A stretch of 64,000 bases of DNA from Thamnidium elegans (GCA_025201345.1 JAIXMG010000009.1:496001-560000), one strand, 5' to 3'; counted from the first letter of the stretch, positions 11,152-22,885 are shown. Numbers and translations are program-made. Notes: a model not told the origin generated them from the sequence alone.

Positions 11152-14100
11152 TTAAGCTTGCGTAGGGAAACAAGTAGGTCCTGAACGTCCTCCTCCATTG
11201 ACCATTAAAACACGAGCACCAAACTCAAATGGATCACTGTTATATGCAACAAAATCAGCCTTACCACCTTGCTTTAATACACCAGGTCCGTGTAAATGAA
11301 CTGGATCAATCAATCCAAAGATCTCTGCTAAATTCCAAGTAACCAATCCAACAGCATCTAAACTTGATAAGTTGGGATTGTGAGCTAAATTCCAACCTGC
11401 TTCCCAGATCAAGTTACGTGCGTCACCATTATCAACATCCGTACTACCTAATCCAACACGTACTTGATTCTTTATCAACACATCTAATACAGTACTAGGT
11501 GTAATAGGAGGTCCAGTTAAACAAAACCTTGATTGCCAAGTTGTAGGGAAACAACGTGCAGGCATCAATACAACAGGTACATCTAAACGACTAAGGTGTT
11601 CAGCAACTAAATGTGATTCAGCACCGCCCAAAATAACAAAATTCACTTGGTAATTGTATTCTTTACTAATCAATTGTTTGATTAATAAAATGGAGGCAAT
11701 CTCATCTTTATCGTCAACTTGTACTACAACTGGAATTTTTCCGCGAGCTGCTTTAGCAAATACGTTATGGTCAGGATCTTTCTTTAAATTATCAATCAAC
11801 AAATCTCGAATACTGGCAATTTGTTTAGATACAGTCATACTGGAGGAATGATGAATTACAAAATTTAATGCAGCTTCTTCTTTAACCAAGGCATCTACGG
11901 TATCTAATACAGTGTTTTCAACTCCTGTTCGGAACGCGACTGAAATACCAGCGAGTAAATCGGATGCAACCATTGGCTGTGATACAGACGTCGTTACACC
12001 TATTTTTTATTTTAATATTTTCCCCCTTTTTTTTGTTTGTTTGATTACTTTACCTGCTTTATAGGCTTTTTGAAGATGTAAACCATTTAATTTAATTCCA
12101 TCTACAGCACGAACAATCTTTTTATGAATATCAGCATCAGAAATATCATTTTTAGCATAACCATCTTGAGTAGTTTCTTCTGCTTGAATTTCAGATAAAC
12201 CAAGTGGTACACCCAAAGATACAATACCCTAAAATATATACATTTAAATGCTAGTTCTATTATAATGATATATTTCATTTCTTACGGGAATAACAACAGA
12301 ACCACCCATTTCAAAAATAGGACTAGATACAGGCCACTCAATATGATCACGATTACATTCAACACCTAAACAAGAAATCCGACCATTTTTTACAACCATA
12401 TATAACCCTTGACCATATACTTTAGCATCCATAGTATCACTCGAATTCATATAAATCTGACTAATATTTCTCAATACAAAAGAATCAACATCAGAAGAAC
12501 AAGCGTCTTGGAAAGAGCTTGGATTATCTAATCCATGATCTTCTAAATGCATTATACTTTCAGAGAATGGAGGTAAATAATGTCTATCCTTTTCATGTTC
12601 AAATTCTTTCGTGGTCTCGGCTTTCATCAATTGTTTTAAGACCATGTCTTGTTCCGTTACAGTTTTGGTCCAAGAGACATCAAAGTTAAGTTCAGCACCG
12701 TCAATAATAACGTGCTTGGGTCGTGCACCTAAACGTAATGGGTGACGTTCCCAAATAACTAGATCGGCATCTTTTCCAACTTCGATACTGCCAATACGGT
12801 GGTCAAGTTTTAAGGATTTGGCTGGAACACTTGTTAAGGCTTGAAGGGATTTATGTTCATCGAATCCGTAATGGTATGCTTTTTGAGCTTCGTGCATCAA
12901 ATCGCGCTAATTTATAATGTTTTTAAATTTTTGCAGTGCAATAAGTTAAAAAATAAAAACTTACTGCATTTGTAACGGGATGATCACTCTTGAAAGCAAC
13001 AGGAATACCGGCTTTATCAAGAATCTTTGGTGCGTGTACGTTTTGGTCCCAAGCTTCAGCCTAAAATCGTGTTAATTTAAAAATATATGTGGGTGTGTGT
13101 GCAATATCATATTATGTTTGTTTGTTTTACCTTATAGCCCCACATATCTATTTATACACATCTTTTTTTTTTTAGTTACATAAAAAAAAATATATATAAG
13201 GTTATATAATATGACGATTACCTGCAAATGTAGCGATAGTAATATTGGTCTTTGCACGCTTAATTATTTCAGGCACCTGCCAAGCACTTAAAGCATGATG
13301 AAAAGCAGCAATTTCAAAATCGAATTCAAGAGAATGATGTACCATGGCTTCAATATCTTGAGGTAAATAACAATGTACATTTAAATTGACTTGTTTACGT
13401 AAAAGAGCTACTAAACTTTCTAAATCTAAATCGTGAGGATAACTTTCACTTAATCTTGTTGCAGATTCGTCTTGTTGACTTGTAGGGAAAGCTCTTTTGA
13501 TCCGAGAAGCGGCGTCGCACCAATCGTCTTGCTTTCTTAACAAGTTTTGTGCTTCTTCAAATCTACGACGGAATAAGTAATTTTCACCAAGACCTAACAA
13601 AATTTAATATTGTTTAGTCTTATGTGTATGAATTAATATATATATAATATTTACGTGTCATGGGCATTTGGCTTAATTCACCACCATAATACCCTTTAGG
13701 ATTTTCACCACAGGCCATTTTCATGTACCGCCAAACGACCTCCTGATCTTCATCCGAAACACCAGCGCCAATCAACATTTCTTGATTTGATAATGTGGAC
13801 GTAGGACGAAGCTTGATAACAGCAGCTTCACCACCCATTAAATTACCAGAACCAGGAAGAATAAGGGATGTTGTAATACCACCACTTGCTACAATTTTTA
13901 ATCCTGGATCAGTCGGACTAATTGCATCAATGACACGAACCTAAAGAGAGAGAGAGAGAGAGAGAGAGATTATTAATGATAAGAATATATATTATATAGG
14001 AGAGAAACATTACATAAGGAGTGGTAGGAGAAGTCATTTCATTCGTATCATCACCTGCGTTTAATCCACCCAAGCTATCTACAGTCATATGAGAATGCAT

Positions 14101-14604
14101 ATCAACAATACCAGGTGTAACTACACGTCCTGCAGCATTTAAAACACGAACATGTTTATCGACCTTGATATTTTTACCAATGGCAGCAATCAAACCGTCT
14201 TTTAAATAGATATCACCATCCAAGTATTTATCTCCAAGCCAAATATGAGCATTTTGTACAAGTAAATCAGTAGCGTCGGGTGCCTTACGTGGGTTACGGT
14301 GTCTGGTACGGGTTGCATTGGTCTCGGCTTCAGCTCTTTCTAAATTAAATTGACAGCTTTGAATACCCTGTTCAAATGATAAAAATGATATACCGGGCGT
14401 AATCACTTTATTTGACTCGTGCCAAAGTGTGGTGGGGTTTACTTGAATGGCAGGCAAATGGTTGGAAAGGTAAATACAACTGAAACCAAAGAAAGCGACG
14501 GCTGATCCAAGCATAATAAAACGACCCTTTTGTGTGGGTTTACGGCGGGTGTCATGACCTAGTAAAGGTTGAGACCTGGAATCTTGTTTAAAGATGCCAG
14601 ACAT
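11152..14604 (-). CDS. Membrane-anchored tandem amidohydrolase (metal-dependent hydrolase superfamily)
   Basis: Eight exons (14604-14014, 13940-13655, 13593-13222, 13147-13131, 13060-12965, 12906-12286, 12228-12054, 11999-11152) give 1001 aa. One transmembrane helix near residues 30-48 (FIMLGSAVAFFGFSCIYL) predicts a type II membrane protein. The first amidohydrolase unit starts around residue 110 with the composite beta domain. It carries the metal motif VTPGIVDMHSH, a later His pair (MVHHSLEF...FHH) and an Asp in KSDHPVTN. A second amidohydrolase-like unit follows from about residue 590 (IPGIVSLGVPLG, then LGSTDVDNGDARNLIW and GKADFVAYNSDPFEF). There the HxH metal motif is absent, so it is probably non-catalytic. 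The substrate is unknown; imidazolonepropionase-like and dihydroorotase-like enzymes share the fold. Exon 4 is a 17-nt micro-exon. Confidence 0.85.
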
Positions 14605-15231
14605 TGTGTTTTAAAGAAAAGGAAAAGAAAAGATAAAAAAAAAAGGGGCGGACGGGGGATTAAAAAACGCCGTACACTTTATTATAAATGGAATTTTTTG
14701 ATAAACAGAGAAAGATCAAGTCGTACAAGTGTATGCACTATTAGTTTTTTTTAAAAAAAAGAGTGATAAAGTATACTTTTTGTTTTAGACGTGTGTTTGG
14801 TTTTATCGCTAAAGAGATTATTACGCAAGAATAACCAGTACTTTTTACTGTAATTGTTTGTGTTTTAGCTCCTGGGAAAGTTTAATAAACCTTGTGACAA
14901 GGGCTTATCATAGTTTTAAGGGATTTGACTTTCTACCCTTAAGTACAAAAACTCTTTTAATCGTATCATTGAAAAATACCTTAATGGTATTATTCTCTTT
15001 ATTTTTTAAAATAAAAGACGTTTATCCGCCAAAGAAAAGAAAATAACGCTTGTCGATTATGCAGACTTGATTATGAAGGTAAAGTTTATTTTGTTTCTCC
15101 TTTACGAAAAAAAAAAAAAAAAAAAAAAAACGATCACACTTCGTGATTAAACGGGTAAGTGTCTTCTTCTACCATCTGGTTTACTTCACTCGATGAATAG
15201 ATCGAGGGCATTATACATGATAAGGTAAAAA
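14605..15231. other. Upstream region of the amidohydrolase gene
   Basis: AT-rich DNA between the start of the minus-strand amidohydrolase and the MITE-like element. It contains a run of about 25 A residues near 15105-15130. No coding sequence or RNA gene is recognised. Confidence 0.35.
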
Positions 15232-15600
15232 GGTTAATTCTTGGTACACCACCATTTACACCACCAGTGTCAATTTATGTCGTATTTTTTTGGTGCACCA
15301 CCATTTATAATAACAAGTACTTTACATGTAAAAACGAAATTGTAATATAAATATCACGATGATTAAATAAATCCATTTTATAATAGTTGAATAAAACTCG
15401 TTTTATCATGATTAAAATCACCTATTTATTCCATCTTTTTTTTTTCCTTTCCTTTTTTTTTAACAATGAATTCATATACAAGCAAGTACCTTTTATATTA
15501 TCAAATGTTTAAATATTTCCTAATGATACGGTGGTGTCGATGCAGGAATTTCGCTAAATTGGCACTGGTGGTGTAAATGATAGTGTACCAAGAATTAACC
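15232..15600. mobile_element. MITE-like element with about 45-bp terminal inverted repeats
   Basis: The left end (GGTTAATTCTTGGTACACCA, then CATTTACACCACCAGTGTC) matches the reverse complement of the right end over about 45 bp with only a few mismatches (for example GTACACCACC against GTACACTATC). The interior of about 280 bp is AT-rich with no open frame. A partial internal copy of the TGG-TGCACCACCATTTA motif lies at about 15289-15310. Size, terminal repeats and lack of coding capacity fit a non-autonomous DNA transposon. Target-site duplication is not clear because both flanks are A-rich. Confidence 0.7.
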
Positions 15601-17330
15601 AAATCATATTGAACAATTTCAGCTGACTTTAAGGCGTCCAGTTCAAGATGTACCTCCAGCTAATATGTTTAGAATTCGCAATACTGTTCATAGCATCGGC
15701 GAATTTGGAACGATATCGCAATACTTATCAAAGTGTCATTATATTGAATTGAATAAGGATATGACTGAAATATTGAAGAGCGCTCATTGGATTTGTAATT
15801 ATTGATACTGAAAATCATCGCGGCCTTTTTGTTTTATCGTTCGAAGTTTATGGTCGTGACCCTTACATTGATAACCACGCTGAGTAACGAAGCTCTGCTG
15901 GATCCACCCACCAATCAACATCAGTGCCATCATTGGGAAACAGTAATTTCTGGGTAGGTACTATGCACCAAAGAGAAGAAAAAAACATTTCTATGAAGCT
16001 TATACTTGGTACCCACCCCTTCAATGCCCTTGTAACTGCTAGCACACGTATTGACAATTTGGTCGATTAACCAGAATGCGGACCCAACACTATAAATTTC
16101 GTTTTACTTCCTCAACTCCCAATCATGGCCTGACTCTTTAATGCTTGACAAAAATACTAACTTGAATTCAATTTATACGCACTCCCGACTTATGCAACTT
16201 CGACAGCTCAAATCACGATTTCATGAAACTGGTACTTACTCTTCTTCGTGTTCTTTATTACTCCATGGCTATTTACATCAACCTATAACAGTATTCACAT
16301 ATGGCAAAGGTACTATATCTAGTAATTATGGGGCTTTGTCTTCTAGGTTATTGGCTAGCTTGGCTACCTCAGTCACGAGGGATGGTGAAAATGCTCGTTT
16401 GGGAAAAGCAACGTTGAAAAATTATTGTCTCAATTTATCAAGGAAACCAAGACTAAACTTGTTTTTCTGCAAATACTCGGACTCTTTGACAACGATGATA
16501 CTATTCCTATTATTGGAAATACTGACTTGAATTCCCTCGTTGAGATGTTAGCTATCTTGTTGGCATCTTATATATCTACTGCAAACAAAAAAAGTGTTAT
16601 TCCTTCCTTCGCCGACCATTTAAAATCCTACTGATTATTATAAACTGCATATGGAGTTTGGAATACTCACATAAAGAATAACTGAAGTATTTAATGATAT
16701 TCGTTTATCTCACCTTGTCAGCTTTACATAATCGGGTTTCTTAGGGACCACCGAGTTAATTCTTAGGGACCACAGGGGTGTACATAGGGTAGCTCAGGAT
16801 CGGGTACCCAGTGGTCCCTAAGAAACAGTTCTTGTACTAACTCCCTATGTGGTATATGTCGATCAGAATCCGAAACTAATGAACACTTCTTTGTTTCCCG
16901 CTTTCATAAATGGACTCTTTGGAAAAAAGCAATAGAAGATATGAATCTTAAGGACACATTTCCTTCTCCAGAAACGGTATGGATTGCGCTCTTTACTTTG
17001 CATGACAAGACCTGTCAATAGATACCTGAGGACATCCTTCTGTCACTTGGTACCGTTCTTGAAATTATTTGGCATTACCATTGGCGGTGTATATTCGACT
17101 AGTCTTTCTGGATAGATCAGCAGGCGATAACCCTTTTTGAGATGTCAATATCCCGTTCACTCATTTCGATAGACAAGACCAATGATATCACAACCGAGTA
17201 AAAACGGAATGTTTAGTCATAGAACTCTAACCCACCCACCCACCCCCTTTCTTCATTTTTTATTACTTTTTTCGAAACTCTAAACGACAAATTTATACAT
17301 TTATCTAATTTCAATAAAATCACAAAAAAA
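15601..17330 (+). pseudogene. Degraded LINE-type retrotransposon remnant with RVT zinc-binding tail
   Basis: Between 16824 and about 17200 one frame encodes CGICRSESETNEHFFVSRFH followed by KWTLWKKAIEDMNL. This matches the zinc-binding C-terminal region of LINE reverse transcriptases (C-x2-C-x(n)-E-H-x-F, then a Trp); an in-frame stop follows at about 17020. Fragmentary frames at 16141-16530 and 16425-16634 end in TANKKSVIPSFADHLKSY, which resembles the segment just before the RT domain. The reverse transcriptase domain itself is missing. The 15601-16130 part is coding-like in patches (FRIRNTVHSIGEFGTISQYL) but I cannot assign it. The copy is clearly dead and is interrupted by the foldback repeat at 16740-16823. 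Confidence 0.55.
16740..16823. repeat. 84-bp foldback repeat, copy 1
   Basis: Begins CTTAGGGACCAC and ends with its inverse GTGGTCCCTAAG, so the unit has 12-bp terminal inverted repeats. The first 56 bp are repeated, perfectly and inverted, at 17338-17393. It sits inside the LINE remnant, immediately before the RVT zinc-binding segment. Inference: a tiny non-autonomous or foldback element, or the terminus of a larger one. Confidence 0.7.
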
Positions 17331-17337
17331 AAATCCC

Positions 17338-17393
17338 GAGCTACCCTATGTACACCCCTGTGGTCCCTAAGAATTAACTCGGTGGTCCCTAAG
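17338..17393. repeat. Inverted copy of the 56-bp foldback arm, copy 2
   Basis: The sequence from GAGCTACCCTATGTACACCC to GGTGGTCCCTAAG is, by eye, an exact reverse complement of 16740-16795. Similarity continues a few bases further outward into ATCC(C/T)GAG and then stops at an A-tract. The pair therefore bounds a 654-bp segment with perfect terminal inverted repeats. Confidence 0.7.
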
Positions 17394-17936
17394 AAAAACG
17401 TTACATAATACTCTAAAAATCATTCGGAAGCTGCTTAAAAAAAAGTCCCTATTTAAATAAAATGTTTCATATTAACTTCAAAAAGTGTTTGAAGCTCAAA
17501 CTTTGTTCAAAAAATGTGTCATCAAGTTCAAAAAGTGTTTGATTTGAGAATGGACACACTGTATTGATATGCTGACTTTTTTCTTCATTTTTTTTTTTTT
17601 TTTCAGTAGGTTTTTTCGCAAATATCCAAATCAGGGCCGTCTTCCAAGTCTCCTGGACCAGTTATAACCAGTATGAACATGTAGCTGTAGTCTTTCTTGC
17701 GGAAAATTGAGTAACCAAGGACACAAACTTAGCTTTGGCAAGCAAATTGGGGGCTAGTTAAATTTTCAAGCACTGTTGTGTGTTGCAATGCGAGAGTGAA
17801 AAAAAAAAAAGTGACGGGCTTGTGACTTGCACTCTTTCAAAACGAAAACCCACTTTGAAAGTTTTTTTTTTTTATTATTATACATATTTTCTTTTTTTTT
17901 TTTTTTTTGAATCAACAAAGACGATTAAAAAAAAAA
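17394..17936. promoter_or_regulatory. Upstream region of the MTR4 gene
   Basis: Non-coding, AT-rich. It has a near-duplicate phrase: CTTCAAAAAGTGTTTGA at about 17476 and GTTCAAAAAGTGTTTGA at about 17526. Long T tracts at 17589-17604 and 17891-17908 precede the start codon, as is common for promoters in this window. Confidence 0.4.
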
Positions 17937-20707
17937 ATGTTTGAAGCAGAGACTGATTCACTTTTTCAAGTGTTTGGTGGTGACGCACCTGCCGATAACT
18001 TTGACGATGGCATGGACGAATCTTTTTCTAGTGACGATGAAAAGCCCATGATTACAAAACGTCAAGGTTCAGAAGGTTTAGAAACTAAAACCAAAAAGCA
18101 AAAAGTTGCGACCGAACCTATTTCAAGAGCAAAAGACGAAATTTCTACACCTGTTGTAGCAGATACGTTTGAACAAGAGACATCAAGAGCAGTAGCTAAT
18201 ATTGCTGGTCTTCAAGCAACTACTTCTGAAGAAGGAGAGAAACTTGTATTGAGTCATCAAGTCAGACATCAAGTCGCAGTACCACCTAATTATCCTTACG
18301 TACCTATTTCTAAACATGTTCCTCCTGCTGATCCTGCTCGTGTTTACCCATTCACTTTGGATCCTTTTCAAAGAGTAGCTGTTTCTTCGATTGAACGTAA
18401 TGAATCCGTATTAGTTTCTGCACATACTTCAGCTGGTAAGACTGTAGTTGCTGAGTATGCTATTGCCCAATGTTTAAAAAATAAGCAACGTGTTATTTAT
18501 ACTTCTCCTATCAAGGTAAGATATACTGGAATAAGGAAAATATATAGTCTTACTAACTTATTTTATATATAAAAAAAAAGGCTTTATCCAACCAAAAATA
18601 TCGTGAGTTTACAGAAGAGTTTGGTGATGTTGGTTTGATGACAGGTGATGTTACGATTAACCCTCAAGCTTCTTGTCTCGTTATGACAACCGAGATTTTA
18701 AGATCCATGTTATACCGTGGTTCAGAAATTATGCGTGAAGTTGCTTGGGTAGTATTTGATGAAATTCATTATATGAGAGATTCAGAGCGTGGTGTAGTTT
18801 GGGAAGAATCTATCATTTTACTTCCTGATGCAGTTAGATTTGTGTTTTTATCAGCTACTATTCCTAATGCAATGGAATTTGCTGAATGGATTTGTAAGAT
18901 TCATAAACAACCTTGTCATATTGTTTATACCGATTTCCGTCCTACCCCTCTTCAACATTATTTATTCCCTGCTGGTGGAGATGGTATTCATTTGGTTGTG
19001 GATGAAAAGAGTAGATTCAGAGAAGATAATTTCCAAAGGTCAATTGCAGCTTTAAGTGAAAGTAAAGGTGATGATCCTTCAGCTATGCGTAGTAGAGGAT
19101 CAAAGAAGGGCCAAACTAACAAGGGTGGTAAGAATGACGGGCCTTCTGATATCTATAGAATTATCAAGATGGTCATGATGAAGAATTATCATCCTGTTAT
19201 TGTTTTCAGTTTCTCCAAGAAAGAGTGTGAGACTAATGCCCTTCAAATGTCAAAATTAGACTTTAACGATGGTAAGTCTTTTTTTTTTCTTTTTTTTAAA
19301 AAAAACAAACTAATATACAATGCAACCATTAACACTGTAAAAAATATATATAGAAAGTGAGCGTGATATGGTTTCTCAAGTATTCACCAACGCTATTTCC
19401 TCATTAAGTGAAGATGATCGTCAGCTTTCCCAAATTCAACAACTTTTACCTTTATTACGTCGTGGTATTGGAGTGCATCATGGTGGTCTTTTACCTATTA
19501 TGAAGGAAACTATTGAAGTTCTTTTCCAAGAAGGTTTATTAAAGGTCTTGTTTGCTACCGAAACTTTCTCTATTGGTTTAAACATGCCTGCCAAAACAGT
19601 TGTGTTTACCAGTGTACGTAAGTTTGATGGTAAATCTATGCGTTGGGTGTCTTCTGGTGAATATATTCAAATGTCTGGTCGTGCTGGTCGTCGTGGTCTT
19701 GATGAACGTGGTGTGGTTATTATGATGATTGACGAAAAGATGGAACCTGCTGTTGCAAAAGATATGGTCAAAGGTGAATCCGATCGTATGAACTCTGCTT
19801 TCCATTTAAGTTATAACATGATTTTAAATTTGTTGCGTGTGGAAGGTGTCAGTCCCGAATATATGTTGGAAAAATGTTTCTATACCTTTCAAAACGATGC
19901 TAATATCCCTCAATATGAAAAAGAAATGGCTCAATTGGAACAAGAAAGAGATGTTATTGTAGTTGAGAGAGAAGAAGAAATTGCTGGTTATTATGAAATC
20001 CGTAAACAAATCGATACTTATACACAAGATGTTCGTGATGTCATGAACCATCCTACTTATTGTTTACCGTTTTTACAACCTGGCCGTTTAGCTCGTATTA
20101 AATACGATAATATGAACTTTGATTGGGGTGTTGTTATAAATTATAGTAAAGCAAATAGAGGTAAAAAAGATGCTGATGCCGAACCTGTATACGTTCTTGA
20201 TGTTCTTTTGGTCTGCTCCAAAGACAGTTCTGCTTCCAAGGACGCAGCTGGAAATACTGTTGGTATCAAGCCTGCTACCGATAGTAAAGATGCTCAATTA
20301 TTGACTGTTCCTGTTTCGCTTAATGCTATTGAAGTCATGAGTCATATTCGTCTTAACCTTCCTTCTAATCTCCGTAATAAGGACTCACTCAAGGCTATTC
20401 TTAAATCAATCAATGAAGTCAAGAAGAGATTCCCCGATAATATTCCTTTGTTGGATCCTATTACAAATATGGGTATTAAAGATCCTGCTTTCCAAAAATT
20501 AGTCTCTAAAATTACTGTATTGGAAAAGACATTGCTTGCTCATCCTTTATCTCAATCTCCTGACCTTCCTACTTTATATAACCAATACACTAGTAAAATG
20601 GAAGCAACAAATAAGATTAAAGCACTAAAGAAAAGAATTACAGATGCTCAATCTATTGTACAATTGGACGAACTCAAGAACAGAAAACGTGTTATGCGAA
20701 GGTATGT

Positions 20708-20742
<35 letters not shown>

Positions 20743-21330
20743 GAAGAATGAATATTAATATTTTTTCTTTCTTTGTATAGACTTGGCTTTACTACTTCTT
20801 CGGATGTTGTCGAAATGAAGGGTCGTGTTGCATGTGAAATCAGTACAGGTGATGAATTATTATTAACTGAAATGATGTTCCAGGGTGTGTTTAATGATTT
20901 ATCAGTTGATCAAGCCGTAGCACTTTTGAGTTGTTTTGTATTTGATGAAAAGGTAGAAACCAAAGCTAAACTTCAAGAAGAACTTTCAGCACCACTTCGA
21001 TTAATGCAAGAAACCGCACGTCGTATTGTTAAAGTATCTAATGAATGTAAAATGAATATCGAAGAACAAGCTTATGTTGATAAATTTAAGCCAGAATTAA
21101 TGGATGTTGTATTTGCTTGGTGTCAAGGAGCTAAGTTTTATCAAATCTGTAAAATGACTGAAGTTTATGAAGGTTCTCTTATTCGTATCTTTAGACGTCT
21201 TGAAGAACTTTTAAGACAAATGTGTTCTGCTGCAAAGAGTATTGGTAATTCTGAATTAGAAAACAAGTTTTCTGAAGGTATCAACAGAATTCATAGAGAT
21301 ATTATTTTCGCTGCCTCTCTTTACTTGTAA
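17937..21330 (+). CDS. MTR4: ATP-dependent RNA helicase Mtr4/Dob1 (nuclear exosome cofactor)
   Basis: Four exons (17937-18515, 18581-19271, 19354-20701, 20781-21330) give 1055 aa, the usual size for Mtr4. Ski2-like helicase motifs are all present: [16 protein letters not shown] (motif I), [11 protein letters not shown] (DEVH-type motif II), [16 protein letters not shown] (III), [14 protein letters not shown] (V) and [15 protein letters not shown] (VI). An arch/KOW insertion follows ([21 protein letters not shown]). The C-terminus is the DSHCT helical domain ([19 protein letters not shown], then [12 protein letters not shown]). The acidic N-terminus ([15 protein letters not shown]) is typical. 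The enzyme acts in the nucleus, unwinding and threading RNA into the exosome, including rRNA processing with TRAMP-like partners. The C-terminal half discriminates it from Ski2, which has a long N-terminal extension missing here. Confidence 0.95.
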
Positions 21331-21986
21331 TTTTCTTTTTCTCTTTCTATATATATTTCCCCCCCCATCGCCCATCTTTTTTTTTTTTTTGTTTTTTTTT
21401 CAAAAGCATTTTATTTATAATATTATTAAAAGAAAAAAAAAGGTTGTTAAATTTAACACCATGTTCATCTGAAATACATAGTAGATATTTAAATACGAAG
21501 GTTGACAAATATCTTTGACCTTTACTATTAGGTTATTTTTTTCTTTTGGAAGTAAAAATAATGAGTGTCGTGCATGTAACTATGAAACGACTTACAATAT
21601 TGGACCTACTACTAGATATTAGCTATGATGTCCATCGTATTAGTTTCATTATCTGTACTAAGATTTACCATTCCTTAAACATCATACCCTTAGTTATCAA
21701 ATTGTTGTAACAACAATAAAAATAATGAATAAAACTGGCTTTTTTTTTTTTTTTTTTTTTTTTTTGTAGTTGCTGTTAATAAAAGTCATCATAGGGCTCA
21801 TTAAATTATTATTCATTATATTTATAAACCGGCTAATTGTGTTAAAATAAAGGCCTAATTGGATTTGTAAAAATAATAATATATCAGATTAAGAAGTCAA
21901 TAAAACCATATAAAATATCCCTCTTTTTTTTTCGCTTTTAAATAATACTTTCTTTATACATAACTTCTATTTTTTTTCAGTGTAAA
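21331..21986. other. Intergenic region between MTR4 and the zinc-finger gene
   Basis: AT-rich spacer with a T tract of about 26 at 21740-21765 and a small poly-C run at 21359-21366. A pyrimidine tract and CAG just before the next ATG (21973-21980) could be a 3' splice site in the 5' UTR of the following gene. No coding or RNA feature recognised. Confidence 0.35.
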
Positions 21987-22730
21987 ATGAATAGAACAAG
22001 AAGTCAAACTGATACGAGGCCTAGAGCTTACGTAGTCGATAAAATTGAAGAAAGGGTTGGCAAACCATTGATTGCTTTGAACCATGGCTGTTATATTTGC
22101 GGTAACGTTTATAGTTCTGCTACTTATGCCCTCGATCATGTTTACAATGCTCATAGGATTGATCTTCCTTCTCGAATACCTAGTGTAAGAAGACCTCAAG
22201 ATAGACAGTATGACTATATTATGGCTAGAGATGCGGCAGATTACGATGAAGAGCACTACGCGTGTCCATGCTGCTGGTTCCATTGTCCTTTAGATGAACT
22301 TGAAATATTTCACATTCATACGGTCGACGAGCATAATCCTATGCGTATTGCTCCAGAATCTGAAGATGAAAACGGTATGGGTACCAACAGTCGTCGTAGA
22401 CGTCCTCTTAGTCGCCCTCTTAGTCGTCAAAGTAATCGTCCACGTAGTAGTCAAAGTATTCGCCGTAAAAGTTTTTCTGATAGCCGTCCAAGCAGTCGTC
22501 AAAGCAATCGTTCAAGTCGTTCTAGCAGTCGTCAAGGTCATGTTTCTGGTGAAAAGGAAGAGCCAGTCAGTCGTCCAAGCAGTCGCCAAGGTCATGTTTC
22601 CGGTGAGCGGGAAGGTGATCGTGAAGGAGACCGTGAACGTGCCCCTAGTCTTAATGACGACAGTAGAAAAGAGCTAACTCAAAAGATTGATGAATTGAGA
22701 GACCTCTTTCGTGCATTCTTCAGAAGCTAA
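21987..22730 (+). CDS. Zinc-finger protein with SR/RPSSRQ-repeat tail
   Basis: Intronless 247-aa frame. Two putative zinc-binding modules are visible: CYICGNVYSSATYALDHVYN followed by AH (C-x2-C-x12-H-x4-H, C2H2-like, residues about 35-57), and CPCCWFHCPLDELEIFHIH with a later EH (residues about 92-115). The rest is an Arg/Ser-rich tail. It contains a tandemly repeated RPSSRQGHVSGE unit (two clear copies) plus degenerate RPLSRQ/RPSSRQ units, then an EGDREGDRE stretch and a C-terminal amphipathic helix (KELTQKIDELRDLFRAFF). RS-type tails are common in nuclear RNA-binding or splicing proteins, so a nuclear role is plausible. I recognise no named orthologue. The frame has no stops, an ATG directly after a possible 3' splice site, and a coherent composition throughout. 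Confidence 0.7.
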   Translation: MNRTRSQTDTRPRAYVVDKIEERVGKPLIALNHGCYICGNVYSSATYALDHVYNAHRIDLPSRIPSVRRPQDRQYDYIMARDAADYDEEHYACPCCWFHCPLDELEIFHIHTVDEHNPMRIAPESEDENGMGTNSRRRRPLSRPLSRQSNRPRSSQSIRRKSFSDSRPSSRQSNRSSRSSSRQGHVSGEKEEPVSRPSSRQGHVSGEREGDREGDRERAPSLNDDSRKELTQKIDELRDLFRAFFRS

Positions 22731-22885
22731 AACTATCTCTTTGTTACCAATGCATAGTTAAAGGCAAGAGAATAAATAACTGGCTGTATAAAATAAATAA
22801 ATTTACCTACATTTTTAATAGTAAAGCCATTTGCTTTTTACTTTTTTGCCAAAACATAAGACTTGTGAATACTTTTCTCTAAGAA

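Noticed and set aside
15863..16057. Minus-strand 64-codon frame in the LINE remnant
   Set aside because: It has no recognisable domain and overlaps plus-strand retrotransposon-like text; considered a shadow.
16740..16760. TTAGGGACC at the foldback ends as telomeric repeat
   Set aside because: TTAGGG appears only as single words inside a unique 56-bp arm, not as tandem TTAGGG units.
21740..21765. Long T tracts (also at 28133, 38931, 48879, 58547) as possible integrated poly(A) or terminators
   Set aside because: Such tracts occur throughout the window, frequently right before start codons, and are a general feature of this genome. They were not called as retrocopies or terminators.
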